From assembly GCA_023450935.1 (NCBI GenBank), contig JAEXGH010000029.1:1-64000 (forward strand): a stretch of DNA of 64,000 bases, written 5' to 3'. The translations under genes and the position numbers were made by a program. This stretch comes from Verrucomicrobiota bacterium. GTDB taxonomy: Bacteria > Verrucomicrobiota > Verrucomicrobiia > Opitutales > Intestinicryptomonadaceae. This document shows positions 45,262 through 54,900 of this stretch, piece after piece. How positions within the stretch are numbered: position 1 is the first letter of the stretch; the number at the start of each line of letters is the position of its first letter. The notes below the pieces were generated by a model. The model did not search any database. It was not told the DNA's origin and saw only the letters and a list, made by a program, of their open reading frames with translations.

Positions 45262-45836
45262 TGGAATTTTTCGTCGTCTTGTTTCTGGTTTTGGGCGTGT
45301 TTATTCTGAAATCCGCCGCGGAGCGTTCCGTCGAAGAAACGCCCTCGGAGGACGAGCAGGCCGCGCGCAGATATGTGGAGAAACTCAAACGCAGAAACGG
45401 CGCGCCCATGCGGCATGCCCCGCGGCCCGCTGCCGGCGGGCGTCCCGTCTCGGGGGCGTTCCCGGCGGATGGCATGGCGCGCGCGGAGGACTTTGCGGAC
45501 GGCCGGTCGCGCGGCGGACTCGCAAAAAATTTCCGCAAAGCTCCGCGCAGACCCGAGAATTTTTCGGAGCGTGAACGGACGGCGGAAACGCTTTCGTATT
45601 CGCCAAGCGGAAAGGCTCCGAGTTCGGACGCCGATTTGTCAGCCGCTCCCGAGTGCCTGCGAAGTTCGCCGGACTTCGCAGGCGGCGGAATTTTAGACTC
45701 GGAAAAATCCGCCGAAGCCCGAAAAAAATCCGCGGCGCAAAGATTGGGGTTAGATTCTCCCGACTCCCTCAAGCGTGCGTTTGTAGCTTCTGAAGTTTTG
45801 GGCAGGCCGAAATCTTTAAGGAATGATTGGATATGA
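45261..45836 (+). CDS. Small hypothetical membrane-anchored protein downstream of floA
   Basis: 191 residues: one N-terminal hydrophobic segment (FFVVLFLVLGVFILKS) followed by a low-complexity, charged and proline/arginine-rich region without recognisable domain. The C-terminal SLKRAFVASEVLGRPKSLR looks more ordered; similar short endings occur on proteins of unknown function encoded next to floA, but no family can be named. The start overlaps the floA stop and its stop overlaps the glgB start (ATGA), which supports translation. The middle contains a perfect 11-bp hairpin (45655-45683) that may have been inserted. Confidence 0.65.
   Translation: MEFFVVLFLVLGVFILKSAAERSVEETPSEDEQAARRYVEKLKRRNGAPMRHAPRPAAGGRPVSGAFPADGMARAEDFADGRSRGGLAKNFRKAPRRPENFSERERTAETLSYSPSGKAPSSDADLSAAPECLRSSPDFAGGGILDSEKSAEARKKSAAQRLGLDSPDSLKRAFVASEVLGRPKSLRNDWI
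45655..45683. repeat. Perfect hairpin inside a coding region
   Basis: GCCTGCGAAGT and ACTTCGCAGGC flank the 7-base loop TCGCCGG. At 11 perfect pairs, it is stronger than expected by chance inside a gene and codes for CLRSSPDFAGG. It could be a DNA uptake-like element, a palindromic insertion or an RNA structure affecting glgB expression downstream. Confidence 0.6.
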
Positions 45837-48289
45837 TAATATCGCAAAAAGAGTTGAAAAAAATTACATCGGCAAAGTGCGCCGACATCTACAACTATCT
45901 CGGCATGCACAAGTGCGACGGCGGCGCGGTGGTGCGCTGCTATCTCGACGACGCAAAAAAATGCGGTTTTGTGGATTCGGCTTCGGGCGCGAAAACGCCG
46001 ATGAAAAAACTCGATGAGTCGGGATTTTTCGAGCTTTTCATAAAGGGCGGCAAACCCATCGACTCCTATTTCTTCGAAGTTTCCGACTACCGCGGCGGCA
46101 CGCGCGTGGTCTTCGACGCCTATTCGTTCGAGCCGACTCTCACCGATACCGACGTCTACCTTATCGGCAAGGGCGACGAGCGCAGAATCTACGACAAACT
46201 CGGCAGCCATGTCCGAACAATCCGCGGTGTTGAAGGCGTGGGTTTTGCCGTATGGGCGCCTACCGCGCGCCGCGTGAGCGTCGTCGGCGACTTCAACGAA
46301 TGGGACGGCCGCTACAACCAAATGCGTCCCGTAGGGCAGTCGGGAATCTGGGAGATTTTCGTCCCGTCGGCGAAAGTCGGCGACAAATACAAATACGAAA
46401 TTCTCGCCGCCGACAACGACACCCCGTTTCTGAAAATCGATCCCTACGCCGTTCGCTTCGAGCCCGCTCCCAATCACAGCTCAATCGTCTGGAGCTTGGA
46501 CGGCTACGAATGGGGCGACGCCGAATGGCTGGAACGCCGCGCCAAAACCGATTTCACCCGCCGCGCAGTGTCGGTCTACGAAGTCCATTTGGGCTCTTGG
46601 AAACGCGTTGCGGACGACGGGGTTCGCCCGCTTACGTATGTCGAAATCGGGCGGGAGCTTGCCGCATATTGCGCCGAGATGAACTTTACGCATGTGGAGT
46701 TTATGCCGCTTGCAGAATATCCGTTCGACGGCTCTTGGGGATATCAGGTTACGGGCTTTTACGCCCCAACGCAACGCTACGGCACGCCGCGCGACTTTAT
46801 GGAGATGGTCGACATTCTACACCGAAACGGAATAGGTGTAATTCTCGACTGGGTTCCAGCCCACTTTCCGCGCGACTCCTTCGCGTTGGCGGGCTACGAC
46901 GGCTCCTGCCTGTATGAGCACCAAGACCCGCGTCTGGGCGCGAATCCCGACTGGGGCACGCTCTGCTTCAACTACGGGCGCGCGGAGGTTTCGAATTTCC
47001 TGATGGGAAGCGCGCTTGCGTGGTTCGATCGTTTCCACATAGACGGTCTGCGCGTGGACGCGGTTGCGTCGATGCTGTATTTGAATTTCTCGCGCAAAGA
47101 CTGGATTCCCAACCGCTACGGCGGCGCGGAAAATCTCGAGGCCATAGAATTCCTCAAGCACACAAACGCCGTAATCCACGAGGAATTCGGCGGCGCGCTT
47201 ATGATTGCGGAGGAAAGCACCACTTTCGAGGGCGTCACAAAGCCCGTTTCGGAGGGCGGCTTGGGCTTCGACCTGAAGTGGAATCTCGGCTGGATGCACG
47301 ACACGCTCGACTACATGAAGGAAAACCCCGTTAACAGGAAATACCACCACAACAAGATGACGTTCCCTTCGATGTATCAGTTCGACGAAAAATTTATGCT
47401 CGTGTATTCGCACGACGAAGTCGTCCACGGTAAAAGCCCCATGATAGGCAAAATGGGCGCGTTCGACTGGAACGAAAAAATCGCCAACCTGCGCGCCCTC
47501 TACGCGTATATGTGGTTTTGGCCGGGGAAGAAAACGCTTTTTATGGGCGACGAAATCGCGCAAAGCACCGAGTGGAAATACGACGATTCCGTCGATTGGC
47601 GGCTGCTTAAATACGAAGTCCACCGCTCCGTGCGCGACGTAGTCCGCGACAGCGCGCGCCTGTATTTGCAGGACGCATCTTTGGCGGCCGCCGACTTCGA
47701 CAGGCTGGCTTTCCAGTGGATTAACGCCGACGACGGCAACTACAGTATCTACTCGTTTCTGCGCTATTGCGCCGACGGCAAAACATGCTACGCGGTTGTC
47801 AGCAACTTTACGCCCGTATTGCGCACGGGATACGGAATAGGGCTTCCGTTCGCGGGAACTTGGCAAGAAGTTTTAAATACCGACTCCGAATTCTATTGCG
47901 GCACGGGCGTGGGGAACTTCGGGGCAATCCGCGCGTCGGAAGAGTTTGCAATGCACAACCAACCCTGCGGCGCGCTGATAATTGTGCCGCCTATGTCAAC
48001 GGTAGTGTTCAAAGGCGTGCGTCCGGAACCGTCGCGTTTTCTCCCTCGCAAAAAACCGGCGTCGCAAAAACACGTCCGCGAAAATGCCGAAGATTTGTAC
48101 GCTTCTGGGGCGAAGACGGTGGGACGCGCAAATTCGGTAAAAAGACAAAATACCGCGCCTAAACGCGCACCGTCAAAAAATCTCAGTGCGGGCGTAAAAC
48201 TGTGTAAACCAGCCGCAACCGCAAAGCGCGGCACGGGCGCGGGAGCGGCGAAAGCCAAAAAAATGCCGAAAGCCAAAAAAAAGACTTGA
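45833..48289 (+). CDS. glgB: 1,4-alpha-glucan branching enzyme with a basic C-terminal tail
   Basis: 818 residues. Order: N-terminal module (1-120), CBM48 (about 130-230, VGFAVWAPTARRVSVVGDFN), GH13 barrel with DWVPAHFP, DGLRVDAVASML (nucleophile Asp409), MIAEESTT (acid/base at Glu460/461) and SHDEVVHG, then the C-terminal beta domain ending near 740. It transfers alpha-1,4 segments to make alpha-1,6 branches in glycogen. The last 75 or so residues are Lys/Ala-rich (GTGAGAAKAKKMPKAKKK), a histone-H1-like tail absent from ordinary GlgB. The start overlaps the previous stop as ATGA, favouring ATG at 45833 over TTG at 45827. No other glycogen genes adjoin. Confidence 0.95.
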   Translation: MIISQKELKKITSAKCADIYNYLGMHKCDGGAVVRCYLDDAKKCGFVDSASGAKTPMKKLDESGFFELFIKGGKPIDSYFFEVSDYRGGTRVVFDAYSFEPTLTDTDVYLIGKGDERRIYDKLGSHVRTIRGVEGVGFAVWAPTARRVSVVGDFNEWDGRYNQMRPVGQSGIWEIFVPSAKVGDKYKYEILAADNDTPFLKIDPYAVRFEPAPNHSSIVWSLDGYEWGDAEWLERRAKTDFTRRAVSVYEVHLGSWKRVADDGVRPLTYVEIGRELAAYCAEMNFTHVEFMPLAEYPFDGSWGYQVTGFYAPTQRYGTPRDFMEMVDILHRNGIGVILDWVPAHFPRDSFALAGYDGSCLYEHQDPRLGANPDWGTLCFNYGRAEVSNFLMGSALAWFDRFHIDGLRVDAVASMLYLNFSRKDWIPNRYGGAENLEAIEFLKHTNAVIHEEFGGALMIAEESTTFEGVTKPVSEGGLGFDLKWNLGWMHDTLDYMKENPVNRKYHHNKMTFPSMYQFDEKFMLVYSHDEVVHGKSPMIGKMGAFDWNEKIANLRALYAYMWFWPGKKTLFMGDEIAQSTEWKYDDSVDWRLLKYEVHRSVRDVVRDSARLYLQDASLAAADFDRLAFQWINADDGNYSIYSFLRYCADGKTCYAVVSNFTPVLRTGYGIGLPFAGTWQEVLNTDSEFYCGTGVGNFGAIRASEEFAMHNQPCGALIIVPPMSTVVFKGVRPEPSRFLPRKKPASQKHVRENAEDLYASGAKTVGRANSVKRQNTAPKRAPSKNLSAGVKLCKPAATAKRGTGAGAAKAKKMPKAKKKT

Positions 48290-48341
48290 ACGGAGTCGGC
48301 GAAGTGGTAGAGTTCGTGCTTTATTAAATCAACTTTGAGTC

Positions 48342-48425
48342 GGTGGGGTATCCAAGAGGCCAAAGGACGCGGACTGTAAATCCGTTCAGCTACGCTGTTC
48401 GTGGGTTCGACCCCCACCCCCACCA
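48342..48425 (+). tRNA. tRNA-Tyr (anticodon GTA)
   Basis: The acceptor GGTGGGG pairs with CCCCACC (48418-48424). The anticodon arm GGACTGTAAATCC has GTA, a long class II variable arm follows, and the T-arm GTGGG-TTCGACC-CCCAC is perfect. The discriminator is A. The CCA end is not encoded. Confidence 0.93.
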
Positions 48426-48448
48426 CTCGGTTGATTTTTTTGTTTTAT

Positions 48449-48482
48449 AAGCCCCGCGCGTTTTGCAGCTCGGGGCTTTTTT
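48449..48482. terminator. Terminator downstream of tRNA-Tyr
   Basis: AAGCCCCG pairs with CGGGGCTT around CGCGTTTTGCAGCT, followed by TTTT. It may also serve a minus-strand small gene ending at 48488. Confidence 0.78.
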
Positions 48483-48487
48483 GCGTT

Positions 48488-48664
48488 TTACGCGTCTCGT
48501 TTCTCCATGCGAGTTTGGCGCATGTTCTGTTTTTGTTTATACAATAAACTTATTGCGGCAATGGCGCACAGTATAACCAATATGCCCGAAATTTGGGTGG
48601 CGTCGATGCGTTCGCCCGAACCGCTGCCCGCGCAAAGAACCGCCGCGGGAAGTTCCGCAGTCAT
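48488..48664 (-). CDS. Possible 58-residue single-pass membrane peptide
   Basis: An open frame with an ordinary-looking protein pattern: a short Gly/Ser-containing N-terminus (MTAELPAAVLCAGSGSGERI), one hydrophobic helix (ISGILVILCAIAAISLLY) and a strongly basic tail (KQKQNMRQTRMEKRD). This follows the positive-inside rule with the N-terminus outside. No good ribosome-binding site precedes the ATG, and no family is recognised, so the call is tentative. The shared terminator lies just beyond its stop. Confidence 0.35.
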   Translation of the reverse strand: MTAELPAAVLCAGSGSGERIDATQISGILVILCAIAAISLLYKQKQNMRQTRMEKRDA

Positions 48665-48976
48665 GAGAACGCGCCGACTTTTGGCAATTCCGCTTGCGTA
48701 GAACTAGCCAAACAAACGGCGCACACCGCACCCGAACCGCCGTCCGAGCGCCGATTGTGAAAATCGTTCCAAGCTCTCCGAAGCGGAGTTCGACATGTTT
48801 TTTGAGTGTCGCGCGCGGGGGAAGCGCCTACGAAGTTTCCATTCTTTCCGATGTCCTTCTTTTTTAAAAGTTCAGTTTTTTGCAATCTTCCGCTATATTT
48901 GTATTGATAGCGCAAAAACATTCGGGTAAAACGACTTCATACTTGTTTAACTCTACTATTACCATTATTTACTGCC
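48665..48976. other. Intergenic region upstream of the giant secreted protein gene
   Basis: No convincing gene is seen on either strand. The last 100 bases turn AT-rich, with TTGCAA at 48880 and AT-rich hexamers downstream, where a promoter for the giant gene may lie. No strong ribosome-binding site precedes the ATG at 48977. Confidence 0.45.
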
Positions 48977-51900
48977 ATGATAAGAACTATCAATCCGTTT
49001 GCGATACTGATATTATGTGCATCGTTGTGCTGCACGCTTTTTGCCGAAAGGGTCGTTTCAGGCTCCGCCGATTTTACTAACGAATTTACCCCGATGACTG
49101 AAAGTTGGACTTTCAACGCGGGTGAAGACAACCCCGCGGTTGTGCGAATCTTCAACCGAATCCAACAGGGGAAGTCAATCGCCATCAATCGGAATGTCGA
49201 GCTTGTCGCGTCGGCGCACTGCAAAAACGCGACCACGATGGGAAACATGATTTTCGACAGCGGCGGAAATTTGAAGATTGCCGAAACGTCGAAATTCACA
49301 ACGGGCTTTGACGGCGGTCTGTTCGCCGGCACTGCGATTTTCGCTTCGGGAGGGGCGCGCATGACAAACACGAAGGGCACGATAAACGGAGCGTTTGTCG
49401 TAAACGGCTACCGCTGGAATCCCGCCAACGGCGAATGGGACATGGACAACTACTGCGTGTATCTGCGCAACGGCAAGTGGACGTTCGGCGCGGGCGCGCG
49501 CATGGAACAAAACGGCGCGTCGGTCGACGAGCTGTCGGCGGTGCGCGCGCTCAACAAAATCGAAAACACGACGCTGAACGTTAAATCGGCGGAAGGCTCT
49601 TTGCGGTTCGACGAAATTTTAGTTTTCGACAATTCCGTTCTCAATCTCAAATCGCGCAACGCAATAATCGCGGGCTCGAAATTCGGCGCATCTTCACAGG
49701 GGGATTCCATATTCGAACTGCGCAACGCTTCGGGCGGGGCAAAGCTCACAATCAGGGCGTCAGCCGCCAATGAAATAGGGACAATCCGCTACGCCGACGG
49801 GGCGTCGCTTTACCTCGACGTTTCGGCTCTCGACGGGAAAACCGCCGACAAGGGCGCGCTTTCGATTGCCCGCCTCGCGCCGATATCGGAGGGCGCAAAG
49901 ATAAAAATCTACGTCGATTTCGGGAGCGGGTCGCGCGGAAATCTGTCAATCGGCAACGTAAAAAGCCTGCTGACGGAGGGCGGCGCGGAGGTTTATTTCA
50001 AAAAGGCCGACGGCTACCAGCTCGGCGCGTTGGGCGTAAACATGCAAATAGGCGTCAACGGGACGCTCGCGTGGGCGAATTCCGGCGATGCCGTTTCCGA
50101 CAAATCTTCGCGTTCGGCGCAAATCCGCATTACGCGAACATCGGGGGCGACGGAGGTTGCGCGCGTGCAGCTCGAGGTTTCGCCCGACGACCCTTCGGCG
50201 TGGCGTTATCGCATTCCCAAAGAGCAGCTCACTGCCGGCGGCGACATCTCGACTGTGGACGTGGTTTTCAATACCGCGCAGGCAGTCAACGGCGAACGCG
50301 GCTACTTCGTCTTGGGCGACAGCCGCATAGGCACGTTCCGCCTGATGAAAGGCTCTCTCAAAGACTGCGCGCGCACGGTTATGCCAGTTTTCGGAATGAA
50401 AAATCCGCGCGAAACGTGGGTTGCCATAGTCAAGGGACTGCGCTACGAATACGACATCAAAGTGGAGGTCGTCAACGGCGTATACGAAATTTTTCCTCGC
50501 TTTAAAATAGCCGACATCGGAATGCAGAAACTCGGCTTGGCGCACTCTCAGGAAGACCTGATTGTAGATTTCTATCCACTCGCGGACACCGCCGAATACT
50601 GCGACATGGGGCGCGTCTACCGCAACTACCAGCTCGCGCGAGGCGAAGTAAAGCCGCTGAAGGAGCGGATAAAGAACAACCCCCGCCTGAAATACAGCGC
50701 GGAGTCGATTTTCTTCAGAAAACGCTTCGGCGAAAAAAACAATGCCGACAAAATCGAGCACCAAGTCAGGGGCGAAAACGAACCCCCACTGATAGTCAAC
50801 TCGACTTTTGACGACTTCGGCGCAATGCTTACGCGCCTGAATGAGTTGGGTGTCGATAAAGTGGAGGCATGCTTTGTCGGCTGGGGTGTCGGCGGCTTCG
50901 AGGGCGACTACCCCGATCTTGCTCCCATTCCCGCAGAGTTCGGCGGCGAAGAGGCTCTTATACGCAACGTCAATCTGGCGAAGAGTCTGGGCTATCAGGT
51001 CACGGGGCACATAAACCACATGGACTACTTCACCATCGCCGACAAGTTCGACTGGGCAGATATCACAAAGGACAAGGCCGGCAACTACGTGAAAACTTCC
51101 ATCTATTGGAACGGCCGCGCATACACGCCATGTTTCAGGCGTATATTCGAAAAGGAAAAATACATGAAGGCCGACTGCGAGTATATGCAGCGCATCGGCT
51201 TCAACGGCATCTTGCACGTCGATGTAACAAGTTGCGTGCGCCCGCACGACTGTTTCAATCCCGACCACCCGTGCACGCGCAACGATACCGCCGACTGGAT
51301 GAATAAAATCGGCAAAATGTTCGGCGAATATTTTGCGGGCTTCTCCTCCGAAGGCCCGTGCGACCACGTAGCGAAATCGCTCGACTACGTTTTGTATACG
51401 AGCGCGTGGCCGAGCTACGTCGGCAAGCAGGAGGCTCTCGTTGACGGCATAGTTCCGTTCTGGCAGAGCGTCTACCACGGAATCATTTTGAGCAATCCAT
51501 TCTACGCCACTATAGACTATCCGCACAAGCACGGCGTGGGCAGCGACATCACCCCGTATTCGGCGTTGGGCAGCGTCGCCAACCAGCGTTTGAAGGTTTT
51601 CGAATACGGAGGCCGCCCGACATACTACTTCAGAATGTCGAGTTCCGACGCCACCAAGGACTACGTTCTTTTGCCCGTCGCCGAAGCCTACAGGGAATAT
51701 GCGCCCACGGCGTATCTGCAATACGAATATATAGACTCGCACAGGGAAATTTCCTCGGGCGTGTTTGTCACGGGATATTCCGACGGCAGCGAGGTAATTA
51801 CAAACTACAACGATGCCCCCTTCTCCTACGCGGGCAGGACGGTCGGGGCGAAGGATTTCCTGTTGCTGAATCCGCGCAATGTTTCAATCGACGCGCAAAG

Positions 51901-54900
51901 CCGCGTCGTGGCGGGCGCGCAATTCGCGCTCAGGGCGGTTTGCGACGTTGCGGGGGCGACATATCGCTGGTATAAAAACGGCGTTTTGATTGAGGGCGAA
52001 ATGTCGGATACCCTCACGATTTCGCAGACCGATTCAAGCGCGGTCTACAAGGTGGAAGTGGAAAAAAACGGCAATGTATACGCATCGAATGACTGGACTA
52101 TTTCCGTGGGCAATCCGCGCCTGTTCGTCTCAAAAAACGGCGCGGCGGGCAACGACGGTCTCTCTTGGGCGACCGCGCTTCCCGACCTGAAGTCGGCTTT
52201 GGCGCGCGCCGATTTCGCCAACTGCATTCCCGAAATCTGGGTTGCCGATGGCACATACGCGGTTGAGGAAACGCTTTCGGTTTCGTCTTCAGTCCGCATT
52301 CTCGGAGGCTTCGTCGGGACGGAGGTTTCGCCCGATGAACGCCCGCTTTCGGGTTCGGATACCGTTCTTTTCGGCGGCGGAGAACGCAGAATAATTGAGG
52401 CCGCGCAAAAGTGCGGCGTGCTCGCGTTCGACAGGGTTTGGTTCGCCTCGGCAAGCTCCCCCGAAAACGGCGGCGCGCTCTATTCGCTCGCGGGCGAAAA
52501 CGTGTTTACGAACTGCCGTTTCGTGCAGAATACGTCGGCGAAGAACGGCGGCGCGGCGGCGTTTGTCGGCGGTTCGGTGTCGTTTAAAAACTGCGACTTC
52601 TTCGGCAACGCGGCGGCTTCGGGCGGCGCGGTAAACGCCGACAATTCAACTGTGGTTCTTGCCAACGCAACGTTCCGCCAAAATTCGGCTGCCCAACATG
52701 GCGGGGCGGCGAGCTTCTCCGGCTCGCAAACTACGGTCGTCCACGCCACGTTCTCGGGCAATTCGGCAGAAACGTCGGGCGGTGCGGTTTCGGCTTCGGG
52801 CGGAACGTTTGCCGCAGTAAATTCAATTTTCTGGGACGACTCCGCTCCCGCCGATTCGGAAATCGCCGTTTCGGACGCGGCGGCGGAAGTTTCAAACAGC
52901 GTTGTTGCGGGCGGCTTCGAGGGAGGTTTGTCGATAACTTCGGCAAATCCGAACTTGGGCGAATTCAAGCGCAGGCAGTTCTCGGCAGTCTACACAATGC
53001 TGCCCGCAGAGGGGGCTTCGGCGGACGGTTTGGCGGCGCAGGACGCCCGCGCGCCTGATTCCGACGCAAATTCCGTGGCGCGCACGTTCCCGTGTTTTGC
53101 GGGCGCGGCGCAACACGCGGGCATAGCCGTTTCGGTCCCGACCCCGACGGTCGGCAAGACGTTTGTTTTGTCGGTTGCGGAGGTTTCGGGCGCGACATAT
53201 AAATGGTTCAAAAACGGCGGGCTCATTGAGGGGGCGACTTCGACTGCGCTTGAAATATCGCAGTCGGAGGCCTCCGCGCAGTATGAGTGCAAAATTTTCG
53301 ACGCTTCGGGTGCGCTTGTTTCGGCTTTGGCAACTTCGGTGGACGCAAAGCCCGTTTCAACGGTCTACGTTTCGCCAGACGGCAACGACTCGGCCGACGG
53401 ACTTTCTTGGCGCACAGCAAAGGCATCGCTCAAGGCGGCTTTGGCTGCGTTGCCCGCCGCTCCGGAAGAGGGTTCTGTCGTAAAAATGGCTTCGGGAGAA
53501 TACCCGATTGCCGCGGCGGTTGCGGTATCTAAACCGAACGTCAAAATCGTCGGCGGCCTTTCGCCCGCGACGGACGAGGGTGTTCCGACTTCCGTTCCGA
53601 CTGTGCTCGACGGCGGTTCGGCATCCAGAATACTCTCCGTTTCGACGGCGGCCGAATTTGAAAATCTCGTTTTGCGCAACGCAAGCGCGGATTCCGGCGC
53701 GGCCGTTCTTGTTTCCGCCGACGCGGCGTTTAAACACTGCAAATTCGTTTCAAACGTTTCGGTATGGAACGGTGCGGCTGTCCAAGTGGCTTCGGGCGCG
53801 CCCGTCTTCGAGAGTTGCGAATTCGAAAGCAACACGGCGACATATGCCGGCGGCGCGGTGTATATGAAAAACGCGGGCGCGGTTTCGTTTAAAAACTGCC
53901 TGTTTGTGGGCAACAAGGCAAAGAACGGCGCGGCGGTCATATGTAACGCAACCGACGCGATATTCGTAAACTGCACGTTTGTGGGCAACACGGCTACCGA
54001 AGGCAACGCCCCAACACACTGCATTGAAATCACAAATTCGGCGGGGCCCGTTTTCGACGGTTGCACAATCTTAGGCGGTGCCGGCGGTCAGACATGCGCG
54101 GCAATGGCGGGCTCTTCCTCTACGCCGAAATTCTACAACAGCATTCTTTGGAATTGGAAAAATTCGGCATCTTCGGCAATAAACCTTTCGGGCGGCGCGG
54201 CGGCGACCGTAGAAAACTGCGTTGTCGATACGGGTTTTTCGGGCGGTAAAAATGTCCTTACTTCCGATCCCGAGCTCGGCGCGCTCGCCGACTTCGGCGG
54301 AACGAGGGTTGTCCCCATAGGCTACGACGGCTCGGCGGCTTGGACGGGGCGCGCGTTCGAAACTTCGCCCGCAACCGACGCCGCGGGCAATGCGCGCCCG
54401 TATGCGCGCTGCATAGGCGCGTTCGAGATAACGAAGAATTTGGCGTTCACGCTCCAGCCTAAAAGTGCCAACGCGTATGTAGGCAAGTCGGCGTCGTTCT
54501 CGGCGGAAGTCGAAAGCGAGGGCGGGTATTCTTTGCAATGGGAGAAATCCTCCGACGGCGGTGCAACTTGGGTTCCCGTTGACGGGGCAAATTCCGCGAC
54601 TTTCTCGATAGAATCGGCGGCTCTCACCGACGCGGGGCTATACAGATGTTCGGCAACGCTCGAAGGTTCGGTTGCGCATTCGTTTGCCGCAACGCTGTCG
54701 GTGGGCGACTCCGTGTCGGTAATTTCCGAACCTTCCGCCGCAACAACCGAGGTCGGCGGCAGCGCAACGTTCTCCGTTTCGGCGACGGGCAGCAACCTGC
54801 AATACCAGTGGCAGATTATGCTTGCAAACGGCGTCTGGACCGACATCGAGGGCGCGACCGACTCCGCATTGACCCTCTCCGGTATTTCCTCCGAATACAG

